Shown here: positions 54,323 through 62,800 of the stretch, piece after piece
Layout: each line of letters starts with the position of its first letter
Numbering within the stretch: position 1 is the stretch's first letter
Program-made: the position numbers and the translations under genes
Assembly (NCBI RefSeq): GCF_036880405.1
Contig: NZ_JBAJJM010000005.1
Coordinates: 62,001-126,000 of the forward strand
Direction of reading: 5' to 3'
Source of the DNA: Mannheimia indoligenes
Lineage (GTDB): Bacteria > Pseudomonadota > Gammaproteobacteria > Enterobacterales > Pasteurellaceae
Length of the DNA: 64,000 nt
Notes under the pieces: model-generated
Told to the model about the DNA's origin: nothing
The model's database searches: none
What the model saw: the letters and a program-made list of their open reading frames with translations, nothing else

Positions 54323-55375
54323 TTATTCATCAGAGCTAAATACATCTCCACCATGCATATCGATCATTTCTAGTGCTTTACCGCCACCACGTGCTACACA
54401 AGTAAGTGGGTCTTCCGCCACAACAACTTGAACACCAGTTGAATCCGAAAGCAGGCGATCTAGATTATGTAGTAATGCTCCGCCGCCTGTTAGAACCATT
54501 CCTCGCTCAAAAATATCAGCTGCTAATTCTGGCGGACATTGCTCTAATACTGATTTAACCGCTTCAACAATACCGTTTAATGGTTGTTCAATGGCTTCTA
54601 AAACGTGTTTTGAATTCAATTCAAAAGTACGAGGTGCACCTTCTGCCAAGTTATGACCGTGTACTTCCATTGTTTTAATATCATCATCAGATTCAATTTT
54701 AGCTGTTGCAATTTCTTGCTTGATACGTTCAGCAGTTGCTTCACCAATAGCTGAACCAAAATGACGGCGAACATAGGCAATAATAGCTTCATCTAATTTA
54801 TCACCACCAATGCGAACAGAGGTTGAATAAACAATGCCGTTTAAAGAAAGTACAGCAACTTCAGTTGTACCTCCACCGATATCAATCACCATCGACCCCA
54901 TTGCTTCGTGTACAGGCAAACCTGCACCGATAGCAGCAGCCATTGGTTCTTCAATTAAATACACTTCACGTGCACCCGCACCAATTGCTGATTCTTTAAT
55001 AGCACGACGTTCTACTTGGGTTGCTCCTGCCGGCACACAAACCAACACACGAGGACTTGGACGCATAAAATTATTACTATGCACTTGTTTGATAAAGTGT
55101 TGTAACATTTTTTCCGTTACAAAAAAATCTGCAATAACACCATCTTTCATTGGACGGATTGCCATAATGCTTTTTGGGGTACGACCCAACATCAATTTTG
55201 CGTGTGAGCCTACTGCGGCAATGCTTTTTAGCGATCCCATACGATCTTGTCTAACCGCAACTACCGATGGCTCATCTAAAACGATACCTTGCCCTTTCAC
55301 ATAAACTAATGTATTGGCTGTTCCGAGATCGATAGAAAGATCGTTTGAAAATAATCCTAAAAATTTTTTAAACAT
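54323..55375 (-). CDS. mreB: Rod-shape actin homologue MreB
   Basis: This 350-residue cytoplasmic actin-like ATPase shows the phosphate-1 loop SIDLGTANTLVYVKGQGIV, GGGTTEVAVLS (phosphate 2) and TGGGALLHNLDRLL (adenosine loop). It is one of the most conserved proteins in the window and heads the mreBCD operon. Confidence 0.97.
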   Translation of the reverse strand: MFKKFLGLFSNDLSIDLGTANTLVYVKGQGIVLDEPSVVAVRQDRMGSLKSIAAVGSHAKLMLGRTPKSIMAIRPMKDGVIADFFVTEKMLQHFIKQVHSNNFMRPSPRVLVCVPAGATQVERRAIKESAIGAGAREVYLIEEPMAAAIGAGLPVHEAMGSMVIDIGGGTTEVAVLSLNGIVYSTSVRIGGDKLDEAIIAYVRRHFGSAIGEATAERIKQEIATAKIESDDDIKTMEVHGHNLAEGAPRTFELNSKHVLEAIEQPLNGIVEAVKSVLEQCPPELAADIFERGMVLTGGGALLHNLDRLLSDSTGVQVVVAEDPLTCVARGGGKALEMIDMHGGDVFSSDE

Positions 55376-55486
55376 ATAAAGAATCCGTCAAATAAAATTA
55401 TTAAATAAATCAGGCACTATATCGTGCAAACATTGCTACTAATATAGCAAAAAATAGCGGTATTCAGCAATGAAAAATTTAACCCA

Positions 55487-56116
55487 TTATAAAATTTGCT
55501 GCATAAGTTGATATGCATAAATCAGTAAGCTAAAAGCGATAAAATACATAATCAAGCCTGTAATTGCATCTAAAATTTGCCAAGTTCTACGCTTAGCAAA
55601 ATAAGGTGAAAGTAATCTTGCTCCATACCCTAGCCCAAAAAACCATAAAAACGAACAAAGTAACGCACCTACTAAGAAATACATCTTACCTTCAAAGTCT
55701 AATTTCCCGCCAATACTGCCAACAATTACAACAGTATCAATATAAACATGAGGATTTAAAAAGGTAATGGCAAAAGTAATCATTAAAGCTTTTTTAAGAC
55801 TTGAGGCATTCTCTCCACTTGCAACAAGAGAATCTCCGCTTTTAAATACGCTAATAAATGAACGACTACCGTAAGTAAATAGAAAAATTGCACCTAAGAG
55901 CGAAATAATTAAACTGAGAACAGGTAATTCTGAAATGACTGTCCCAAGTCCTAGCACGCCAATCGTCATTAAAAATACATCACCTAAAAAACAGATTAAT
56001 GCAACCCAAAAAACGTGTTGTTTTAAAATGCCCTGCTTTAACAAAAAGGCATTTTGTGCCCCAATTGACACAATTAAACCAAAACAAACAACAAATCCTT
56101 GAATAAAAGTATTCAT
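55487..56116 (-). CDS. LysE/ArgO-type amino acid exporter
   Basis: This 209-residue protein has six predicted spans and the LysE/ArgO signature GLIVSIGAQNAFLLKQGIL near the N-terminus, with the family stretch NPHVYIDTVVIVG in the middle. ArgO exports arginine; LysE exports lysine and arginine. I start at MNTFIQGF (GAGGAAA upstream). Closest in form to ArgO; the substrate is inferred. Confidence 0.82.
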   Translation of the reverse strand: MNTFIQGFVVCFGLIVSIGAQNAFLLKQGILKQHVFWVALICFLGDVFLMTIGVLGLGTVISELPVLSLIISLLGAIFLFTYGSRSFISVFKSGDSLVASGENASSLKKALMITFAITFLNPHVYIDTVVIVGSIGGKLDFEGKMYFLVGALLCSFLWFFGLGYGARLLSPYFAKRRTWQILDAITGLIMYFIAFSLLIYAYQLMQQIL

Positions 56117-56135
56117 TTTTTCCTCAAAATCAATT

Positions 56136-56145
56136 ACAAGCGGTC
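56136..56145. repeat. DNA-uptake sequence (representative copy)
   Basis: ACAAGCGGTC followed by an AT-rich tail with TTTTGCAAAA. Other full 10-mers, either strand, begin at 11338, 11655, 27788, 48287, 51289 and 62717. Many 9-mer copies lie inside genes. This is the Actinobacillus pleuropneumoniae-type dialect. Confidence 0.85.
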
Positions 56146-56216
56146 GATTATACAGAAAATTTTGCAAAAATTGGGTATAATTTACAGGATACTTTTTAAA
56201 TGAATAGGAAATTTTT

Positions 56217-56864
56217 ATGACTGATACTGCTCAACAACCATCTTGTGTTGTTATTGCCATTGCCGGAGCTTCTGCATCGGGGAAAAGCCTGATTGCCTCG
56301 ACCATTTATAAAGAGCTGAAAAATGAATTGGGAACAGATAATATTGGCATTATTTCTGAAGATGCTTATTACCGAGATCAATCTCATTTAACAATGGACG
56401 AACGCATTAAAACCAACTACGACCACCCTAACTCAATGGATCATCATTTACTGGTTGATCATCTACGCCAACTAAAACAAGGCAAAGCGATTGAAATTCC
56501 CGAGTACGATTACACCGAGCATAATCGTAAAACGACCACCAAACACTTCGAGCCGAAAAAAATTATTATTTTAGAAGGTATTTTGCTTCTGACCGATGAA
56601 CATATCCGTAATGAACTGAATGTTTCTATTTTCGTTGATGCTCCATTAGATATTTGCTTTATCCGCCGCTTACAACGTGATATGGTGGAACGTGGTCGTT
56701 CAATGGAATCGGTAATTACCCAATATCGCAAAACGGTTCGCCCAATGTTCTTACAATTTATTGAGCCATCAAAACAATATGCCGATATCATTGTGCCAAA
56801 AGGCGGCAAAAACCGTATTGCGATCGATATTCTCAAAGCCCAAATCAAACAGTTACTCAAATAG
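56217..56864 (+). CDS. udk: Uridine kinase
   Basis: This 215-residue P-loop kinase has Walker A GASASGKS (residues 17-24), SEDAYYRDQSHL, YDHPNSMDH and FVDAPLDICFIRRLQRD. It phosphorylates uridine and cytidine in pyrimidine salvage. The dcd gene follows after 9 bp, so pyrimidine salvage and dUTP supply are co-transcribed, as in other Pasteurellaceae and enterics. Confidence 0.95.
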   Translation: MTDTAQQPSCVVIAIAGASASGKSLIASTIYKELKNELGTDNIGIISEDAYYRDQSHLTMDERIKTNYDHPNSMDHHLLVDHLRQLKQGKAIEIPEYDYTEHNRKTTTKHFEPKKIIILEGILLLTDEHIRNELNVSIFVDAPLDICFIRRLQRDMVERGRSMESVITQYRKTVRPMFLQFIEPSKQYADIIVPKGGKNRIAIDILKAQIKQLLK

Positions 56865-56873
56865 GAGCAAAAT

Positions 56874-57455
56874 ATGCGTTTATGCGACACCGATATTAAA
56901 CGTTACTTAGATGAAGGCATTATCAGTATTACGCCTCGTCCTTCTGATGATAAAATTTCCGGTGCAACAGCAGATGTACGTTTAGGTAATTCATTCCGTG
57001 TTTTTCGTGAGCATAACACGCCTTATATTGATTTAAGTGGTCCTCGTGAAGAGGTTACCGCTCAATTAAACAAAGTAATGAGCGATGAAATTATTATTGG
57101 CGATGACGAAGCCTTTTTCCTACACCCAGGTGATCTTGCCCTTGCGACAACTCTTGAATCGGTCAGTTTACCTGCCAATATTGTTGGTTGGTTAGATGGA
57201 CGCTCCTCACTTGCCAGACTTGGATTGATGGTTCACGTTACCGCCCACCGTATCGATCCGGGTTGGGAAGGCAAAATTGTTTTGGAATTTTTCAATGCCG
57301 GGAAATTACCCCTTGCCCTCCGCCCAAATATGGCAATAGGTGCATTAAGTTTTGAAATTCTAAGTGGTGATGCCGCTAAACCTTATAATGCACGAGAAGA
57401 TGCAAAATATAAAAATCAACAAAGTGCGATTTCAAGCCGAATTAATCAGGATTAA
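56874..57455 (+). CDS. dcd: dCTP deaminase
   Basis: This 193-residue trimeric enzyme converts dCTP to dUTP. The characteristic stretch GRSSLARLGLMVHVTAHRID (about residues 110-129) contains the catalytic and substrate-binding residues, and ISITPRPSDDKISGATADVR lies at the N-terminus. Same size as E. coli Dcd. Confidence 0.95.
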   Translation: MRLCDTDIKRYLDEGIISITPRPSDDKISGATADVRLGNSFRVFREHNTPYIDLSGPREEVTAQLNKVMSDEIIIGDDEAFFLHPGDLALATTLESVSLPANIVGWLDGRSSLARLGLMVHVTAHRIDPGWEGKIVLEFFNAGKLPLALRPNMAIGALSFEILSGDAAKPYNAREDAKYKNQQSAISSRINQD

Positions 57456-57552
57456 TTTAAATTTTTTAATTAAATACTACTGCTTGCGAAAAGCTATTTA
57501 GTTATGTTACATTCAAAATGCATTAATCAAAAACATATATAAGGAGATCACT

Positions 57553-57711
57553 ATGTTACATTATGCTGTAGTATTTTTTATTATCGCCATCGTGGCAGCA
57601 TTTTTGGGGTTTGGAGGTATAGCCGGAAGTGCAACTGAAATTGCAAAAATTTTATTTTTCGTATTTTTGGTTCTTACCGTTATTTCTTTCCTATTCAAAC
57701 GAAAAAAATAG
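57553..57711 (+). CDS. DUF1328 small membrane protein (YtjA-like)
   Basis: This 52-residue protein, too short for routine gene calls, starts MLHYAVVFFIIAIVAAFLGF, then GIAGSATEIAKILFFVFL and ends in the basic tail FKRKK. This is the DUF1328/YtjA pattern of two membrane helices with a Gly-rich turn. AAGGAG is six bases before the ATG. Its function is unknown; homologues are often stress-induced. Confidence 0.85.
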   Translation: MLHYAVVFFIIAIVAAFLGFGGIAGSATEIAKILFFVFLVLTVISFLFKRKK

Positions 57712-57735
57712 AAAAGTAAGTTATTGAATTTATAG

Positions 57736-57760
57736 AACACAGCATTTCGCTGTGTTTTTT
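57736..57760 (+). terminator. Terminator after the DUF1328 gene
   Basis: Stem AACACAGC / GCTGTGTT with loop ATTTC, followed by a T-run. Confidence 0.82.
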
Positions 57761-57790
57761 ATTATAGCTAAACTTTTTTGGCTATAATAA

Positions 57791-57820
57791 TAGAAGCCCT
57801 TCGTATACGAAGGGCTTCTA
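57791..57820. terminator. 30-bp perfect palindrome, probable terminator of the OmpA-like gene
   Basis: TAGAAGCCCTTCGTA is followed directly by its exact reverse complement. It lies 25 bp after the OmpA-like stop codon on the minus strand. The flanks are T-rich on both sides, so it should terminate in both directions. Confidence 0.7.
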
Positions 57821-57844
57821 TTTATTTATAGTGTTAGTAGATTA

Positions 57845-58345
57845 TTAGTTTGCACGAATAACAACACGACGATTTGGTTTTAAGCAGTCTTTTAGTGCTT
57901 GACCGGTTTCACCTTTACATGCTTTAACTTGGTTTGCTTTACCTTTACCAATAGCTTTAATGTTTGCTTTAACACCTTGTGCTTGTAAATATGATTTTGC
58001 GGTATTTGCACGCTGTTCAGATAATTTTTGGTTATAGGCTGCATCACCTAAACGGTCTGTATAACCAGTAACTGTTAAGCGTTTTACACCATTTGCCTTA
58101 ATTTCACGAGCAATATTATTTAAAGTTGATTTACCTTTTGCAGTCAAAGTTGATTTATCAAAATCAAATAAGAAATCACCACTTAACACATATTCTTTTG
58201 CCGGAGCAGGAGCAACAGGCTCAGAAGCTGGCTGTGCAACCGGAGTTGGAGCATCCATTGCACGATTAATACTTGATGCGTTAAAACAACCAGCCAACAT
58301 TAATGCAGTTGCTGATACCGCAGCTAATTTAAATACATTCTTCAT
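57845..58345 (-). CDS. OmpA-family peptidoglycan-binding lipoprotein
   Basis: This 166-residue protein has a signal peptide ending LMLAGC (lipobox, Cys20), a Pro/Ala-rich linker (about 34-50) and an OmpA C-terminal domain (about 55-165). That domain has FDFDKSTLTAKGKSTLNNIA, VTGYTDRLGDAAYNQKLSEQRA and the conserved basic LKPNRRVVI. It should sit in the outer membrane and bind peptidoglycan. It resembles Pal, but the tolB neighbourhood is absent and the end has an extra Cys pair (KACKG, KDCLK) as in porin-type OmpA, so I do not call it Pal. Confidence 0.85.
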   Translation of the reverse strand: MKNVFKLAAVSATALMLAGCFNASSINRAMDAPTPVAQPASEPVAPAPAKEYVLSGDFLFDFDKSTLTAKGKSTLNNIAREIKANGVKRLTVTGYTDRLGDAAYNQKLSEQRANTAKSYLQAQGVKANIKAIGKGKANQVKACKGETGQALKDCLKPNRRVVIRAN

Positions 58346-58789
58346 ATTAAACCCTTAAATAATAAATTAAATTCGCATTAATGTTAGAGCCTAATAGTCT
58401 AAAAAACAATAGGTTAGCGTCTAATTTTACTGAATTTACAAAATATTACAATAATAACTACTATCTCTTTACAATATATAAAATAGAAGTAATTAAGAAT
58501 TAATATTAAATAGCAAAAAGCAAATATTACTATATCCACAAAATTAGGCTAAACAGCCAACCGATTAAGGAGTTGATTTTATATTCGACTAAGGTTGTTG
58601 GTATTATCAAACTATTCTGAAATAGACAGAATAGTACAAAGTATATTAAGAACAGCGTATTATTTTATAATGAGGGCTTTCATATATTAGAGTATTCAAA
58701 TGAAGTTAAAAGGACTAAGCACTGTGAAATACAGCACTCAGTCCTTAAATTAGTCTAACTTTTTGAGCATTTAGATCGCTTATAACTAT
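58346..58789. other. 444-bp AT-rich gap without genes
   Basis: No convincing coding frame is present. It must hold the promoter of the OmpA-like gene. Two structures stand out: a 9-bp hairpin ACTATTCTG / CAGAATAGT at 58611-58635 without a T-run, and the pntB terminator at 58710-58746. Confidence 0.6.
58710..58746 (-). terminator. Terminator after pntB
   Basis: AAGGACT..AGTCCTT forms the outer stem, extended by an interrupted inner stem GCTGT/ACAG; TTTT follows on the minus strand. Confidence 0.7.
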
Positions 58790-60241
58790 TTAGGCATTCA
58801 ATGCTCTTAGAATATCATCTACCCTTTCTTTCGCATCACCAAATAACATTTGGGTATTTTCTTTAAAGAAGAGTGGATTTTGCACACCTGCGTAGCCTAC
58901 TGCCATTGAACGTTTGAATACGATCACATTTTGTGCTTTCCATACCTCAAGCACAGGCATACCTGCAATTGGGCTTGATGGGTCGTCTAATGCGGCTGGG
59001 TTTACGGTGTCGTTTGCACCGATAACCAGCACCACATCCGTTTCTTCAAAATCATCGTTGATTTCATCCATCTCTAATACTACATCGTAAGGTACTTTAG
59101 CTTCAGCTAATAATACGTTCATATGACCCGGTAAACGACCAGCCACAGGGTGGATACCAAAACGCACGTTCACACCTTTTTCGCGTAATTTAGCCGTGAT
59201 TTCCGCTACTGGATATTGAGCTTGTGCTACCGCCATACCGTAGCCCGGAGTGATGATAACAGAGCTTGCATTTTTCAACATTTCTGCCACTTCTTCTGCA
59301 TTGGTTTCACGGTGTTCACCATATTCTTCATCGCCTTTGCTAGACTGCACTTCATTACCAAAGCCGCCTGCAATTACGCTGATAAATGAGCGGTTCATCG
59401 CTTTACACATAATATATGAAAGGATTGCACCTGAAGACCCTACCAACGCACCGGTTACGATTAATAAATCGTTGCTTAGCATAAAGCCTGCCGCTGCCGC
59501 AGCCCAACCTGAATAAGAGTTAAGCATTGATACTACCACCGGCATATCCGCACCACCGATAGAAGCAACTAAGTGCCAACCGAACACTAAAGCGATTGCA
59601 GTCATAATCAACACAGGGAAAATATTTTCCGGATGATTTAAGAAAACAGTCATTAGGAAGATTGAGACAACAATCGCTGCCAAATTCCATTTGTGTTTGT
59701 GAGGAATATTTAATGCCGCAGAAGAGACTTTACGACCAAATAATTTGCCACTTAATTTCCCGAATGCGACTAATGAGCCAGAGAAAGTAACTGCCCCGAT
59801 GAAGATCCCTAAGAACACTTCAACATTGTGAATGTTAGCAAGTGTTGCTTGTTCTGCTAAGAATGCCGCTTTTTCCGCTTCACTAACTAAATAAGCCGGC
59901 ATTGGAGCTTCAATATGTAAACCATAGCTATTAAAACCAACTAATACCGCTGCTAAACCTACAAAACTATGTAGAATTGCCACAAGTTCCGGCATTTCTG
60001 TCATTTCAACTTTAATCGCTTTTTTAACGCCGATAAATCCACCGATTGCCATAGCAATTAAAATCCAAATCGTGCCGTGAGATTGTGGACCAAAAATGGT
60101 TGCGACTAAGGCAATGCCCATACCCACAATACCATACCAACAACCGGCTTTTGCGGTTTCGTGTTTAGAAAGACCGGCTAAGCTCATAATGAAGAGAAGT
60201 GCTGCAATAATATAGGCAGCGGTAACAAATCCAAAAGACAT
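58790..60241 (-). CDS. pntB: NAD(P) transhydrogenase subunit beta
   Basis: This 483-residue protein has about nine membrane spans and a C-terminal NADP(H)-binding domain with VIITPGYGMAVAQAQYPVAE, FGIHPVAGRLPGHMNVLLAEA and VIGANDTVNPAA. With PntA it couples proton inflow to NADPH formation. It follows pntA by 11 bp. Confidence 0.95.
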   Translation of the reverse strand: MSFGFVTAAYIIAALLFIMSLAGLSKHETAKAGCWYGIVGMGIALVATIFGPQSHGTIWILIAMAIGGFIGVKKAIKVEMTEMPELVAILHSFVGLAAVLVGFNSYGLHIEAPMPAYLVSEAEKAAFLAEQATLANIHNVEVFLGIFIGAVTFSGSLVAFGKLSGKLFGRKVSSAALNIPHKHKWNLAAIVVSIFLMTVFLNHPENIFPVLIMTAIALVFGWHLVASIGGADMPVVVSMLNSYSGWAAAAAGFMLSNDLLIVTGALVGSSGAILSYIMCKAMNRSFISVIAGGFGNEVQSSKGDEEYGEHRETNAEEVAEMLKNASSVIITPGYGMAVAQAQYPVAEITAKLREKGVNVRFGIHPVAGRLPGHMNVLLAEAKVPYDVVLEMDEINDDFEETDVVLVIGANDTVNPAALDDPSSPIAGMPVLEVWKAQNVIVFKRSMAVGYAGVQNPLFFKENTQMLFGDAKERVDDILRALNA

Positions 60242-60252
60242 CTTCGTTCTCC

Positions 60253-61791
60253 TTAACCTTTTCTAAACATTGCCAGCATTCGTTGCGTTACTTTAAAGCC
60301 ACCAAAAATATTAATGCTGGCAACTAAAATCGCAATAAAGGCTAAAATATCAATAAAGAAATTACCAACAGGTTGTGCAATTTGCAGTACTGCCCCTACG
60401 ATGATAATACCTGAAATCGCATTAGTTACCGCCATTAACGGGGTGTGTAATGCGTGGCTGACATTCCAAACCACATAGTAACCAACCACACAAGCCAGCA
60501 CGAATACGGTAAAGTGCGATAAAAATGCTGCCGGAGCAACCGAAGCAATCCATAAGAATAATGCCCCTACGCCAGCCATTACGCCATATTTCACTTTTGG
60601 ATTTGCAGGTTTTTCTTCTTTTTTGACCGCTTGTGGTGCAGCCGCTTGTTTTTGTGGTTGAGCTGAAACCTGAATTGGCGGAGCCGGCCAAGTTAATTCA
60701 CCATCACGTACGACAGTTACGCCACGTAACACAACATCTTCAAAATTAATGTCGATTTGACCATCTTTATTCGGTGCTAACAGTTTTAATAAATTTACTA
60801 AGTTTGTACCGTAAAGTTGAGAAGATTGCGTTGGTAAACGTGCCGGGAAGTCGGTATAGCCAATCACTTTCACTTGGTTGTCGGTTACAAATACTTCGCC
60901 TGCTTTGGTGTATTCACAGTTACCACCGGTCGCTGCTGCTAAATCGACAATCACCGAACCCGGTTTCATTGAATCGACCATCTCTTTAGTGATTAAACGA
61001 GGAGCCGGTTTACCCGGAATTGCAGCTGTCGTGATGATAATATCCACTTCTTTCGCTTGAGCCGCATAAAGCTCCATCGCACGGCGGTTAAATTCTTCCG
61101 ACATCACTTTCGCATAGCCGTCACCTGAGCCGCCTTCTTCTTCAAAATCAATTTCTAAGAAGTCTGCACCCATTGATTTCACTTGCTCTTTTACTTCAGG
61201 ACGAGAGTCAAATGCACGCACGATTGCACCAAGACTGTTTGCTGCACCGATTGCTGCCAAGCCTGCAACACCTGCACCAATCACTAACACTTTCGCCGGT
61301 GGGACTTTACCTGCTGCGGTAATTTGACCGGTGAAGAAACTGCCGAATGAATTAGCCGCTTCAATTACGGCACGATAGCCCGAAATATTCGCCATTGAGC
61401 TTAACGCATCTAAGGCTTGTGCCCTAGAGATACGAGGTACTGCATCCATTGCCAACACATTAATTTTTTTAGACTGCAATTTTTCCATCAATTCCGGATT
61501 TTGTGCAGGCCAAATAAAGCTAACCAAAGTCGCACCTTCTTTGATTAAATCAATTTCAGTTTCTGTTGGGGCATTCACTTTAAAAATAATGTCTGCATTC
61601 CAAACTTCTTGTTGCGTGCTAATATTTGCACCTGCATTTAAAAATGCATTGTCTTCAAAACTGGCTTTAAAACCTGCCCCACTTTCAATAAGGACATCAA
61701 AGCCAAGCTTTTTAATCTGCTCAACGGTTTTAGGCGTTGCCGCCACACGAGTTTCACCGTCTAACAGCTCTCTTGGTACACCAATAAGCAT
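60253..61791 (-). CDS. pntA: NAD(P) transhydrogenase subunit alpha
   Basis: This 512-residue protein starts MLIGVPRELLDGETRVAATP. The NAD(H) domain has VLVIGAGVAGLAAIGAANSLGA, and the C-terminal part has about four membrane spans. A Gln/Ala/Lys linker (QPQKQAAAPQAVKKEEKP, about residues 393-410) joins them. GGAG lies five bases before the ATG at 61791; the longer frame lacks a site. Size equals E. coli PntA. Confidence 0.95.
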   Translation of the reverse strand: MLIGVPRELLDGETRVAATPKTVEQIKKLGFDVLIESGAGFKASFEDNAFLNAGANISTQQEVWNADIIFKVNAPTETEIDLIKEGATLVSFIWPAQNPELMEKLQSKKINVLAMDAVPRISRAQALDALSSMANISGYRAVIEAANSFGSFFTGQITAAGKVPPAKVLVIGAGVAGLAAIGAANSLGAIVRAFDSRPEVKEQVKSMGADFLEIDFEEEGGSGDGYAKVMSEEFNRRAMELYAAQAKEVDIIITTAAIPGKPAPRLITKEMVDSMKPGSVIVDLAAATGGNCEYTKAGEVFVTDNQVKVIGYTDFPARLPTQSSQLYGTNLVNLLKLLAPNKDGQIDINFEDVVLRGVTVVRDGELTWPAPPIQVSAQPQKQAAAPQAVKKEEKPANPKVKYGVMAGVGALFLWIASVAPAAFLSHFTVFVLACVVGYYVVWNVSHALHTPLMAVTNAISGIIIVGAVLQIAQPVGNFFIDILAFIAILVASINIFGGFKVTQRMLAMFRKG

Positions 61792-62000
61792 AAAGACTCC
61801 TGTATGGTTGTTATTATTCAAGGCTAAATAATTAGCCTCACTCAAGTTAAAAAACTGTCTAAATGTACCATTAAATAAACTAAATTTGTAAAAAAATCTG
61901 ACTATTTTTCGGGATTATTTCGTATTTTTTCAAATTTTAAGCTATCAAAAAATTTGCTACACTATTGGCGTAAAAAATTTAACAAAAAAGAAACAATTCA

Positions 62001-62717
62001 ATGAATATTTTAGATCAAATCCAAATTATTTTGGTTGAAGCCTCCCTCCCTGCTAATATCGGCTCAACCGCACGGGCAATGAAAACAATGGGATTAACCC
62101 ATTTGCGTTTAGTGGCTCCTAAGCAACCGATTGATGAACAAGCTGAAGCCCTTGCAGCAGGGGCAAAAGATGTACTAGATAACACTCAAATTTACGCTAC
62201 TTTTGATGAAGCCATAGCCGATTGCCAACTGGTTATTGGCACTAGTGCCAGACTTCGCCATTTGCAAAACAGTTTAATTGAACCCAGAGATTGTGGGGAG
62301 TTAGTCATAAACCGTGCAAATCTTGGCAAAGTCGCAATTGTGTTTGGTCGTGAACGAGTGGGGCTAACAAATGAAGAGCTACTAAAATGCCACTATCATC
62401 TCAATTTCCCAACCAATCCTGATTATGGCTCGCTCAATTTAGCAATGGCGGTGCAACTGGCAAGCTATGAAATCCGTATGGCATATTTGCAAAATTCCGA
62501 ACAACAACGACCGCTTGTAGAAGAAAAAGAGTACCCAACCGCAGAAGCCCTAGAACATTTTTTCGCTCACACCGAACGTTTATATAAAGAGTTGGGCTTT
62601 ATCCGCAATGATGCCGTAATGTTGAAGCTCCGCCGGCTTTATCAACGAGCGGAATTAGAAACTAATGAGCTGAATTTACTAAGGGGAATGCTAACTGCGG
62701 TTGAGAAATCAAACTAA
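62001..62717 (+). CDS. trmJ: tRNA (cytidine/uridine-32-2'-O-)-methyltransferase TrmJ
   Basis: This 238-residue SPOUT-class enzyme has ILVEASLPANIGSTARAMKT at the N-terminus, VFGRERVGLTNEEL and FPTNPDYGSLNLAMAVQLASYE at the knot. It methylates ribose 32 in several tRNAs. A stand-alone gene; its stop overlaps the first bases of an uptake sequence. Confidence 0.93.
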   Translation: MNILDQIQIILVEASLPANIGSTARAMKTMGLTHLRLVAPKQPIDEQAEALAAGAKDVLDNTQIYATFDEAIADCQLVIGTSARLRHLQNSLIEPRDCGELVINRANLGKVAIVFGRERVGLTNEELLKCHYHLNFPTNPDYGSLNLAMAVQLASYEIRMAYLQNSEQQRPLVEEKEYPTAEALEHFFAHTERLYKELGFIRNDAVMLKLRRLYQRAELETNELNLLRGMLTAVEKSN

Positions 62718-62762
62718 CAAGCGGTCATTTTTCTGCTATATTTTGCAAATCCCTCTAAAACA

Positions 62763-62790
62763 AAAACGGTAAGATTTCTCTTACCGTTTT
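62763..62790. terminator. Bidirectional terminator between trmJ and glgP
   Basis: A perfect 12-bp stem (AAAACGGTAAGA / TCTTACCGTTTT) with loop TTTC between convergent genes. Confidence 0.9.
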
Positions 62791-62800
62791 ATCTCAATTA

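Noticed and set aside
54834..55304. 156-codon open frame opposite mreB
   Set aside because: Antisense to one of the most conserved genes; its length follows from mreB codon bias.
57845..58345. OmpA-like lipoprotein as Pal of the Tol-Pal system
   Set aside because: No tolQRAB or ybgF neighbours are present, and it has the extra Cys pair near the end that Pal lacks; kept as OmpA-family lipoprotein.
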